Shown: piece by piece, positions 1 through 6,900 of the stretch | Numbering within the stretch: position 1 is the stretch's first letter | How the letters are laid out: the number at the start of each line of letters is the position of its first letter | Source: Streptomyces hundungensis | Lineage (GTDB): Bacteria > Actinomycetota > Actinomycetes > Streptomycetales > Streptomycetaceae | DNA length: 64,000 nucleotides | Direction of reading: 5' to 3' | Assembly (NCBI RefSeq): GCF_003627815.1 | Contig: NZ_CP032698.1 | Span: 7,998,001 to 8,062,000, forward strand | The notes under the pieces: generated by a model | Told to the model about the DNA's origin: nothing | The model's database searches: none | Seen by the model: only the letters and a program-made list of their open reading frames with translations | Translations under genes and position numbers: made by a program

Positions 1-1
1 C

Positions 2-448
2 CACCTCACGCTCTGGGCGATCATCACCGGCGTCCCCGACCTGGCCGCCCGCAGTGGGCTGGAGGTGGATGGCGACGGGCGCGCCGTCGTGGACGCGTAT
101 CTGCGCAGCGTGAGCGATCCGCGCATCTTCGTCGTCGGTGACTGTGCGGCCGTTCCCGGCGCACGGCCAGCCTGCGCGACGGCCCTGCCCCAAGGCGCAC
201 ACGCGGCGGATACCCTGGCGCGGATGATCGAAGGCCGGAAGCCGCAGCCGTACTCCATGGGGTACACCGGACAGGGAGTGAGCCTGGGCCGGCGCGACGG
301 GCTGCTTCAGGTCGGCCGCCGCAACGACAGCGTGCGGCGGCTCTACTTCGCGGGACGCACCGCGGCGGTCGGCAAGGAACGGATCTGTCGTTACGCGAAG
401 TTCGGTGCCCGCACCGCGATCTACGCCTGGCTGGCGGGGCCGAAGTGA
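2..448 (+). CDS. NAD(P)/FAD-dependent oxidoreductase, C-terminal part
   Basis: The open frame runs in from the left edge, so only about 148 C-terminal residues are present. The segment PRIFVVGDCAAVPG is the second FAD-binding (GD) motif of NDH-2/pyridine nucleotide-disulphide oxidoreductases, and the tail GKERICRYAKFGARTAIYAW is typical of such NADH dehydrogenase-like proteins. Its stop codon overlaps the GTG start of the ECF41 sigma factor (GTGA), so the two are translationally coupled. Oxidoreductases are among the usual partner genes of ECF41 sigma factors, which makes this the probable target or partner gene. The N-terminal FAD-binding part lies outside the window. Confidence 0.85.
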   Translation, partial: HLTLWAIITGVPDLAARSGLEVDGDGRAVVDAYLRSVSDPRIFVVGDCAAVPGARPACATALPQGAHAADTLARMIEGRKPQPYSMGYTGQGVSLGRRDGLLQVGRRNDSVRRLYFAGRTAAVGKERICRYAKFGARTAIYAWLAGPK

Positions 449-1335
449 GCCAACGGCCGGACCCGGAGGGCGAGTTCACCGCACATCGAGCCCTGCTGTT
501 CTCGATCGCCTACGAGATCCTCGGCTCGGTGGCCGACGCGGAGGACGTGGTCCAGGACAGCTATCTGCGGTGGCGGTCGGTGAGTCACACCTCGGTGGAG
601 AACGCGCGGGCCTATCTCGCGAAGATCGTCACCCGCCAGGCGCTCGGCGTACTGCGGTCGGCCACTCGGCGCCGTGAGCAGTACGTGGGTCCGTGGCTGC
701 CCGAGCCGCTGGCGACCGATGCCGTGGGCGAAGCACCCGACGGCATCGTCCACGTACTCACCGGGGAGGCCGTCACCACCGCGATGCTGTTGTTGTTGGA
801 GGCCCTCACCCCCACCCAGCGTGCGGTGTTCGTGTTGCGGGAGGTGTTCGCCTTCGAGTACCCGGAGATTGCCGCGGCGGTGGGCAAGTCCGAGGCGGCA
901 GTACGCCAGTTGAACCAGCGAGCGCGCGCCAGTGTGCGAGCGAAACGGCATGCGGTGGTGGCAACTCCGGCCCAGGCAGGGCCGGTTGCCGAGCGGCTCC
1001 TGTTGGCGGCCGCCACCGGCGACGTCCAGGGCCTCATGGATGTGCTCGCCCCCGATGTGGTGTTCCTCGGGGACGGTGGTGGGCTGGTGAGCACGGCGCT
1101 GCGTCCCGTGACCGGGCCCGACAAGGTGGCCAGGCTGCTCCTCGGCCTATTGGCGAAGGGTGCCCGCATGGGCGAACTCGACATCCGGCTCGGTACGTAC
1201 AACGGAATGCACTCCGTCGCCGTCCTCGTCGACGGCGTACTCGATCAGCTCACCTCGATCGAGGTCCGCGACGGCGCGGTGACCCATCTCTACTGCGTGC
1301 GCAACCCGGAGAAGCTCACCGCGGTCAAGTACTGA
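445..1335 (+). CDS. ECF41-family (SigJ-like) RNA polymerase sigma factor with SnoaL-like tail
   Basis: This 296-residue sigma-70-family factor has region 2 at about residues 8-75 (motif DAEDVVQDSY), region 4 at about 110-165, and a SnoaL-like C-terminal extension. Three signatures of group ECF41 are visible: WLPEPL in the linker (84-89), DGGG (210-213) and NPEKL near the end (about 287-291). In this group the extension takes the place of a separate anti-sigma factor and can both hold back and support activity. The GTG start overlaps the stop of the upstream oxidoreductase, which fits the usual ECF41 arrangement of sigma factor plus oxidoreductase, carboxymuconolactone decarboxylase or epimerase. 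The inducing signal is not apparent. Confidence 0.9.
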   Translation: MSQRPDPEGEFTAHRALLFSIAYEILGSVADAEDVVQDSYLRWRSVSHTSVENARAYLAKIVTRQALGVLRSATRRREQYVGPWLPEPLATDAVGEAPDGIVHVLTGEAVTTAMLLLLEALTPTQRAVFVLREVFAFEYPEIAAAVGKSEAAVRQLNQRARASVRAKRHAVVATPAQAGPVAERLLLAAATGDVQGLMDVLAPDVVFLGDGGGLVSTALRPVTGPDKVARLLLGLLAKGARMGELDIRLGTYNGMHSVAVLVDGVLDQLTSIEVRDGAVTHLYCVRNPEKLTAVKY

Positions 1336-1413
1336 ACTCCACGTGTAGTCAAGGGGGTTGTGCGACTCGCCGTACCGGCGGATCCCCCTTGGCCGCGCGG
1401 TTGCACCGCACTG

Positions 1414-1442
1414 TTGACACAACATACGGTCGACCGCATTCT
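1414..1442 (+). promoter_or_regulatory. Promoter with TetR-type operator ahead of the SGNH hydrolase
   Basis: A consensus TTGACA (1414-1419) is followed 17 bp later by CATTCT (1437-1442), seven bases before the ATG at 1449. No Shine-Dalgarno sequence is present, so the transcript may be leaderless. Between the two boxes lies ATACGGTCGACCGCAT (1424-1439), a dyad with a perfect 10-bp core. Closely related 16-mers sit at the start of the downstream tetR and in the promoter of the efflux remnant. A repressor bound here would block the promoter. This is inference from sequence. Confidence 0.6.
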
Positions 1443-1448
1443 TTGAGT

Positions 1449-2129
1449 ATGACTTCGAGGGCCTGCACCTTCACCGAGGAGACCGATCCGCTCTGCCTGG
1501 CCGCTGTCGAAGCGGCAGGGATGCTCTTCGACGCCCCTTGGCTGCGCTACGCCGTGATCGGCGACAGTCTCTCCGCGGGGACGGGGGACCGGAGCGCCGG
1601 CTATGGGAGTGGCGGCTGGTCCGAGCGGATGGGGGACATCCTGCGGCAGGTCAGGCCGGATCTGGGCTACCTCAACACGGCCGTGGTCGGGGCCACGACG
1701 CGCGACACACTCGGCCAACAGATGGACCGCGTAAGGGAGTTCGTCCCGGATCTGCTGCACCTGCCGTGCGGCGCCAATGACCTCCTGCGCCGTTCGCCGG
1801 ACTTCGACGAGATCGAGCGCGACATGCGCGCGATGTACGACCAGGCCGCGGCGACCGGCGCCCAGCTCACCACGTTCACCTTGGGGCGCGCCTATGTGGT
1901 GCCGGTCTTCCCGGACTGGACGGAGCGCGTGGTCACCCTCAATGACATCACCCGCCGCCTCGCGCGCGCGTACGGCGCCGTGGTCGTCGACATGTGGGAC
2001 CACCCCGTCAACGCCCGGCAGAACCTGCTGAGCGCGGACGGCATCCATTTCACGACGTCCGGTCAGGCCGTGATGGCGACCGCGATGGTCCGGGCACTGG
2101 CCGCGGTCCTGGCCCGCCGCACGCCGTGA
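1449..2129 (+). CDS. SGNH/GDSL-family hydrolase
   Basis: This 226-residue cytoplasmic protein has the SGNH blocks in order: block I GDSLSAG with the nucleophile Ser40, block III GAND with Asn110, and block V ADGIHF with Asp197 and His200. These residues form the catalytic set of esterases and lipases of the family. There is no signal peptide. The substrate cannot be told from sequence. ATG 1449 is preferred because the TTGACA promoter ends just upstream of it. The operator in its promoter and the tetR gene 60 bp downstream suggest that it is repressed by that regulator. Confidence 0.85.
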   Translation: MTSRACTFTEETDPLCLAAVEAAGMLFDAPWLRYAVIGDSLSAGTGDRSAGYGSGGWSERMGDILRQVRPDLGYLNTAVVGATTRDTLGQQMDRVREFVPDLLHLPCGANDLLRRSPDFDEIERDMRAMYDQAAATGAQLTTFTLGRAYVVPVFPDWTERVVTLNDITRRLARAYGAVVVDMWDHPVNARQNLLSADGIHFTTSGQAVMATAMVRALAAVLARRTP

Positions 2130-2176
2130 ACGCAGGCGTCGCCAGGAGCGCGACACCGGCCCCGCAAGCCCTCCGG

Positions 2177-2192
2177 GTACGATCGACCGTAT
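2177..2192 (+). promoter_or_regulatory. TetR autoregulatory operator overlapping the tetR start
   Basis: The 16-mer GTACGATCGACCGTAT matches the operators at 1424-1439 and 3205-3220 in the pattern RTACGNNCGNNCGYAT. It contains a possible -10 box TACGAT (2178-2183) and runs into the ATG at 2191. No Shine-Dalgarno sequence is visible, so translation may be leaderless. Binding here would give autorepression. Confidence 0.6.
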
Positions 2193-2841
2193 GGATACCG
2201 GGGTGTCGAAGTCGATGTCCGGCGGTCGGTCGGGCGCGGTGCCGCTGACCGACAAGCGCCTGATCAAAGGGGCGCGGGCGCGTGACACCGTGCTGCGGCG
2301 TGCCGTCGACATCGCTTCCCTCGACGGGCTGGACGATGTGAGCTTCGGCCGCCTCGCCACGGATACGGGGATGAGCAAGGCCGGCATCCAGACGCTCTTC
2401 AAGTCGAAGGAAGCGCTCCAGCTCGCCACGATCGACTACGCACGCGTCATGTTCATCGACGCCGTGATCCACCCCGCGACGGACGCCGCCCCGGGCGTCG
2501 AGCGGTTGCGCTCCCTCGTCGAGCACTGGTTCGGCTACGCCACGACGCCGTTGTTCGAAGGCGGTTGCTTCCGCGTGGCGAACATGGCCCGCTTCGACAG
2601 CAGGCCGGGACCGGTGCGCGACGCGCTGTTCGGCAACCAGCGGGAGTGGCTCGACACCCTCGCCATGGAACTGCGGAACGCCGTCGCGGCACGCGAGATC
2701 GCGGAACTCGACGTCGATCTCGCGGTCTTCCAGATCGACTCCGTGCTCTGCGCGGCCAATACGGCGCTGCGGCTCGGGGACGAGAGTGCGGTCACCAAGG
2801 TGCGCCGCACCGTGGAAGACCTCCTGAAGACGAGGGCGTGA
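2191..2841 (+). CDS. TetR/AcrR-family transcriptional repressor
   Basis: This 216-residue regulator has an N-terminal helix-turn-helix at about residues 30-75 (VSFGRLATDTGMSKAGIQTL, then LFKSKEAL) and a TetR-type C-terminal ligand domain. ATG 2191 sits inside the copy of its presumed operator. Sister sites lie in the promoters of the SGNH hydrolase upstream and of the truncated efflux gene downstream, so the likely regulon is itself, the hydrolase and the former drug pump. The ligand is unknown. The repressor itself looks intact although its transporter target is not. Confidence 0.88.
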   Translation: MDTGVSKSMSGGRSGAVPLTDKRLIKGARARDTVLRRAVDIASLDGLDDVSFGRLATDTGMSKAGIQTLFKSKEALQLATIDYARVMFIDAVIHPATDAAPGVERLRSLVEHWFGYATTPLFEGGCFRVANMARFDSRPGPVRDALFGNQREWLDTLAMELRNAVAAREIAELDVDLAVFQIDSVLCAANTALRLGDESAVTKVRRTVEDLLKTRA

Positions 2842-2884
2842 GTCCACCCGCCCTGGGCGCCCCGGCCCCCGAGCCACCGTGCCG

Positions 2885-3145
2885 TCAGGCCCGGGTCGTC
2901 GCCACCTTCGGCAGCAGGAACACCAGCACGGCCGCGAGTGCCGCGATGGCGAAGCCCGTCAGTGACGTCAGCGCGAACGCGTGACCCGCCGCCCGTGCCG
3001 TGTCACCCGAGGCGGAGCCCGTGCGGAAGGAGTGGAAGAACACCGCTCCGACCACCGCCACCCCTAGGGCGGCGCCGACCTGTTGGGCGGTGGGCCCCGG
3101 CGGGGCGCCGGGTGCCGTTTCGGGGGTGCGGTTGGCATTCGACAT
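2885..3145 (-). pseudogene. Internally deleted DHA2-family MFS efflux transporter
   Basis: The 86-residue frame starts with about 16 hydrophilic residues (MSNANRTPETAPGAPPG), as expected at the cytoplasmic start of an EmrB/QacA-type pump. It then jumps directly to the C-terminal end of such a pump: QQVGAALGVAVVGAVFF followed by the last membrane helix and LLPKVATTRA. About 400 residues, including helices 1-12, are missing in frame. A ribosome binding site (GAAAGGGA) and an operator-bearing promoter (3205-3220) remain upstream. It is most simply a deletion derivative; a residual two-helix membrane peptide could still be made. Confidence 0.75.
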
Positions 3146-3204
3146 GGAGGTATCCCTTTCGCGGCACGGCACGCGGACCCAGCGGTGCCGGGCACGGACG
3201 CAGA

Positions 3205-3220
3205 ATACGTACGGTCGTAT
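3205..3220 (-). promoter_or_regulatory. TetR-type operator in the promoter of the efflux remnant
   Basis: ATACGTACGGTCGTAT is a dyad (ATACG, six bases, CGTAT) and the third member of the RTACGNNCGNNCGYAT set. On the minus strand it overlaps a possible -10 TATTCT that lies 18 bp after TTGCGA. The classic tetR/efflux-pump arrangement therefore survives at the DNA level although the pump gene is gutted. Confidence 0.6.
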
Positions 3221-3382
3221 GTGCATCGCAAGGTCGATTCTGTCCGGGGTCGTGCGGCGGTTTCACGCGGTGCCCGGTGTGGACGTGCGTTGCGCCAAGA
3301 GCCTCAACTCCGCCATTCCGTAGGGGTGTTGTCAGGGTGATCACCGATGGCGGGCGGCAGGTCCGGGCGACAAGGTGGGGGC

Positions 3383-4009
3383 ATGACAGATCGAGCAGTA
3401 CGACTCACCCGGCTCTCCTACGTCGCGGCCCCTGCCCTCCTTGTCGTCTACGGATCGATCCGCCTTCTGGTGGAGGGGTCCAGGGAGCCCGGCGCGGCAT
3501 GGATCACCGGGCATCTCGCCTTCTTTGGCGGGGTGTTGTTCTTCGGGGTGCTCTGCGGCGGTCTGCGCCGCACGGTGGTCGTTGCCGCCGGGGCCGTCCG
3601 GCGGCGAGTGGCGAGGGTGGCGTGGGCGGTCGCCCTGGCGGGTGTGGGCGCGGCGGCGGTCCAGGCGCTGATCGACCTTTACGTGGGGTTCCGGGCCGCC
3701 GACAAGCCGGAGATGAGCGAACTCTTCACCCGGGTGCAGGACGTCCCAGGCGTCCTGCCGGTCGTCTACACCGTCGTTCCCCTCTTCCTGTACCTCGGAA
3801 TGATCGCGCTGCTCGCCGCCCTCGGAGGTTCCGGTGCCGTGCGCCCGCTCGTCCTGTTCGTCCTGGGCACGGTCGCGATCGCGGCGAACCTGAACTTCTT
3901 GCCGCTCGGCGGTCTGTGCTACCTCCTGGCGTTCGCGCCCCTCCGCCACCGGGTGCCGGACCCGCGCGACCGGGGTGCGGTCATCTCCTCGCCGACGCAG
4001 GTGGGTTGA
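3383..4009 (+). CDS. Multi-pass membrane protein of unknown function
   Basis: This 208-residue protein has about six hydrophobic segments, for example at residues 12-28, 42-60, 75-100, 130-155 and 165-200, with basic connecting loops. I recognise no motif that gives a function. ATG 3383 is preferred over the in-frame ATG 12 codons upstream because AAGGTGGGG stands at the right distance before it. It is followed by a strong hairpin terminator, so it is probably a single-gene unit. Confidence 0.7.
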   Translation: MTDRAVRLTRLSYVAAPALLVVYGSIRLLVEGSREPGAAWITGHLAFFGGVLFFGVLCGGLRRTVVVAAGAVRRRVARVAWAVALAGVGAAAVQALIDLYVGFRAADKPEMSELFTRVQDVPGVLPVVYTVVPLFLYLGMIALLAALGGSGAVRPLVLFVLGTVAIAANLNFLPLGGLCYLLAFAPLRHRVPDPRDRGAVISSPTQVG

Positions 4010-4019
4010 GCGGTGACGG

Positions 4020-4054
4020 AACGAAGCCCGGGCGGCGGTTGCCCGGGCTTCGTT
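4020..4054 (+). terminator. Rho-independent-type hairpin terminator
   Basis: A perfect 14-bp stem (AACGAAGCCCGGGC pairing with GCCCGGGCTTCGTT) encloses a 7-base loop, 11 bp after the stop of the membrane protein. Only a short T stretch follows, as is usual in Streptomyces. The convergent MarR gene ends at 4109, so the hairpin may serve both directions. Confidence 0.8.
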
Positions 4055-4108
4055 GCGGGGTGGGCGAGCGGCCGCTGAGGAGCGCGGGGGGCGTTCGGCG
4101 GCCGTACG

Positions 4109-4567
4109 TCAGTGGTGCCAAGCGTCGCCGCCGGTGTTGTGAATGAACCGTTGCAGCACCTTGAGCGTGGTCAGGTACTCCGCGTCGGAGATGTCCGCGT
4201 GCCGCTCGGCCTGCAACTCGTCCTGGAGCGCGGCGGTCTTCGTGTAGAACGCCCTGCCCTCCGCCGTGATGCCCAGGCGCCCCTCGGCGTCCTCGGTGAT
4301 CCACCCCTCGGTGATCGTCCGGTCAATCTCCGATTCCATGGCTTCGGGGCCCGTGTCGAGGTACCCCCGGAGGGTCCGGGCCACCTCGTCGCGCGTCTTG
4401 ACGGTTTCGGCGCGTGCAACCTGGGCGAGAACCCACCACTGCGGCTGGGTGGTGCCGATCTCGTCGAGAGCCCCCCGTGTACGGGTGACCACGGCCTTGT
4501 AGGCGGCCCAACTCCAGTACCCGATGGGCTGCTTGATCAGCTCGGCGTCGCTGTGCGAGTACTCCAT
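4109..4567 (-). CDS. MarR-like winged-helix transcriptional regulator
   Basis: This 152-residue all-helical protein contains a winged-helix region: TQPQWWVLAQVARAETVKTR, then the DEVARTLRGYLD and IDRTITEGWITEDAEGRLGI segments, where the wing leads to 'LGITAEGR'. ATG 4567 is preceded by GAGGAG. A longer frame upstream reads through a low-complexity CACAAC-rich stretch and is not credible. The promoter carries a SoxR/MerR-like box (4661-4678), so the gene may be induced by a redox- or metal-sensing MerR protein encoded elsewhere. Its own targets are unknown. Confidence 0.75.
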   Translation of the reverse strand: MEYSHSDAELIKQPIGYWSWAAYKAVVTRTRGALDEIGTTQPQWWVLAQVARAETVKTRDEVARTLRGYLDTGPEAMESEIDRTITEGWITEDAEGRLGITAEGRAFYTKTAALQDELQAERHADISDAEYLTTLKVLQRFIHNTGGDAWHH

Positions 4568-4660
4568 GGTGTGCTCCTCGGTGTTGTGCGTGTGGCTCGT
4601 GTGGTTGTGCGTGGTTGTGAGTGGTTGCTTGAGGCCGGTGCAACAAGATCGACGGTAGAA

Positions 4661-4678
4661 CCTCAATTCAACTTGAGG
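4661..4678 (-). promoter_or_regulatory. SoxR/MerR-type box in the MarR promoter
   Basis: CCTCAATTCAACTTGAGG has perfect 6-bp arms and matches 16 of 18 positions of the enterobacterial SoxR box CCTCAAGTTAACTTGAGG. On the minus strand it lies between TTGACC and TACCGT, 19 bp apart, the long spacer that MerR-family activators require. A second dyad, CTTGAGGTCAAG, overlaps at 4672-4683. No soxR-like gene is in the window. Confidence 0.6.
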
Positions 4679-4932
4679 TCAAGTGAGTTGGGTCTTGTCG
4701 GGGTACGCCGGCCATCTCAAGGCGTGGGGGGTTGCCCCTACCCCGGGTCCTGGCGCTCGCCCCATCGCGCTGACCCGTGGGCCCCGGACACGATGGGGGT
4801 GGCGCAGGATGTCACCTCGACCCGAGTACGCCACGCGGCCCCGGACGGCATGGGGGCGACCCAGGATGACGAGTCGACCCGAGTACGACGCGTGCGCCGG
4901 ACCACGACGGCACCCACGGCGAGGACGCACAC

Positions 4933-6195
4933 ATGACTCGGAACCACAGCGCGTTGGGCGGCTTGTTGGCGTTGGTGGCGGCGGTCGGCGGCACGGCTTG
5001 CGTGCCCGGCGGCGACATGGCGTCGCACCAGAACGCCGCCGCACAGGACGCCGCACGGAACGCCCAAGCCTCTTCCTACGACCCGAGCACGGTGGGGCAC
5101 ACCACCCAAGCCCCTGCTCACGCCGCCACGCACGCCCCCGCCGACCACCCCCAACTCCGTTACGTACTCAACCGGTTGACCACCAAGGACGGCGGCCCCG
5201 GCGCGCTCGTCGCATTACGGGACCGGTCCGGTGGCGAGGTTCTGACCAGTGGCGTCGCGGACGTACAAAATCAGGCGCCGATGCGCGGGGACGGCCGGTT
5301 CCGCATCGGCAGTATGACCAAGCCGTTCGTGGCCACCGTCATGCTCCAGCTGGTGGGGGAGGGGCGAGTGGCCCTGGACGCGCACGTGGAGCGCTACCTT
5401 CCCGGTGTCGTCCGTGGCCACGGCAACGACGGACGCGAGATCACGGTCCGCGAACTCCTCCAGCACACCAGCGGCCTCCCCGACTACCTCGACTACCTCA
5501 AGCCGGAGGACGTCCTCAACAACCCCCGGGCGCACTACGACGCGCGCCACCTCGTAAGGCTGGCGCTCGCACACCCCCGGGCCTTCGAGCCTGGCACCGA
5601 CTGGAGCTACTCCAATACGGGCTACCTGGTCGCCGGCATGATCATCGAGCGAGTGACGGGCCGAACCTACGGCGACGAGATCCGCCGACGCATCATCGAA
5701 CCGCTCGGCCTGCGTCAGACGTCCGTCCCGCACGGGGACGACACGGCGATCCGGGGACCGCACCCGCGCGGCTACGCCCGGCCGGGCAAGGACGCGCCCC
5801 TCAAGGACATCACCGCGTTGAACCCCACGATCACGGGCGCCAGCGGTTCCATGATCTCCAGCGGCGCCGACCTGGACCGCTTCCTTGACGCACTCGTACG
5901 CGGAAAGCTGCTCGCGCCCACCGGGCTCCGGCAGATGATGAAGACCCGTCCGACCGGCAGCCCGGACGGCGGCGCGTACGGCCTCGGCCTGGAAAGCCAC
6001 CCCCTGCCCTGCGGCGGCCTCGCCTGGGGTCACGACGGAGGCGTCCCCGGCTACCAGGCAGTGGGCGCGGCCACGGTCGATGGAAGGCAGGCCACGGCCA
6101 TGGTGAACCTCTATCCGGGCGGCACGCAGGCTCAGAACGACGACATGATGGCGGCCGTCCGAACGGGACTCTGCGAGGGCCGATCTTCGCGCTGA
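4933..6195 (+). CDS. Secreted serine hydrolase (class C beta-lactamase / DD-peptidase fold)
   Basis: This 420-residue exported protein has a hydrophobic N-terminus ending in GGTAC, giving Cys23 as a possible lipid-attachment site. A low-complexity linker to about residue 72 is followed by a beta-lactamase/D-alanyl-D-alanine carboxypeptidase domain. The active-site motifs are SMTK (Ser127, Lys130), YSN starting at Tyr226, and HDGG in place of KTG near residue 370. The likely role is hydrolysis of D-Ala peptides or another ester or amide outside the cell. ATG 4933 follows GAGGAC. The lipobox is imperfect (Gly at -3), so ordinary secretion is also possible. Confidence 0.85.
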   Translation: MTRNHSALGGLLALVAAVGGTACVPGGDMASHQNAAAQDAARNAQASSYDPSTVGHTTQAPAHAATHAPADHPQLRYVLNRLTTKDGGPGALVALRDRSGGEVLTSGVADVQNQAPMRGDGRFRIGSMTKPFVATVMLQLVGEGRVALDAHVERYLPGVVRGHGNDGREITVRELLQHTSGLPDYLDYLKPEDVLNNPRAHYDARHLVRLALAHPRAFEPGTDWSYSNTGYLVAGMIIERVTGRTYGDEIRRRIIEPLGLRQTSVPHGDDTAIRGPHPRGYARPGKDAPLKDITALNPTITGASGSMISSGADLDRFLDALVRGKLLAPTGLRQMMKTRPTGSPDGGAYGLGLESHPLPCGGLAWGHDGGVPGYQAVGAATVDGRQATAMVNLYPGGTQAQNDDMMAAVRTGLCEGRSSR

Positions 6196-6255
6196 CCCAT
6201 GAACCCCCTTGTGGCATCACGGTGTTACGTTGCTCCAAACGCCGAAGGGGTGGCG

Positions 6256-6700
6256 ATGCAGGTGGACAGAGGGTTGAGGCAAGCCGCCGTCCTGGCGCTG
6301 AGCGAGCTCGGGCGGAGTCGCCACTATCGAGACCGGGCCGATGCCGGCAGCGCCCTGGCGGCCCTCGCGGACGCGCCGGAGGCTTTCGGGCTGCTCCTCG
6401 ACCTCGTGCTGGATCCGCAGGACACCCGCGGTCACCCGGGTGACCGCGGAGTCCCTGCTTCGGCGAAAGGACAGGAGCGGGCTGACGATAGTCGCGTCCG
6501 CGCTGGCGGCCGCCGACCCGAACCACAGCGACTGGATCCACACCGCGGTCAACGACGTATTCGGCGTCTTCTCCATCGACAGGGACCACGCGATACGCGT
6601 GTGTGAGGAGATCTTGCAGGACTCGGACGACCGACTTGCCCGAGGGGCTGAGCAGCTGCGCGGAATCCTGGTCGAGATCGATCCCGCGCTGCACCCTTGA
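6256..6700 (+). pseudogene. HEAT-repeat-like small protein, broken by one extra base
   Basis: From ATG 6256 (ribosome binding site GAAGGGG) the frame encodes helical repeats up to DLVLDPQDT. The natural continuation, AVTRVTAESLLRRKDRSGLT to the end ALHP, lies in the next frame. Removing one C from the CCC run at 6425-6427 joins the halves into a protein of about 147 residues with the amphipathic helices of HEAT-type repeats. Both halves keep normal codon bias, so the break is recent or is a sequencing or assembly error. Small HEAT-like proteins of this kind are often annotated as hypothetical or immunity-like; no function is claimed. Confidence 0.7.
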
Positions 6701-6900
6701 GGAGACGTCCTGAGACAACCGCCGTCAGGGAAGCTCACCGGGAAGGTGTCCGGGAAGGCTTCTGAGAAGGACCGGGCCGGCCTACTCGCGCCCATACACC
6801 CCCAACCACCACAATCCGCACCAACCCGCCACCTCTCGGTGATCACTGCGCACTCCTGTTCTAGGGTGTGGGTGGAAATGCCGTAGAGGGGACACTGGGT

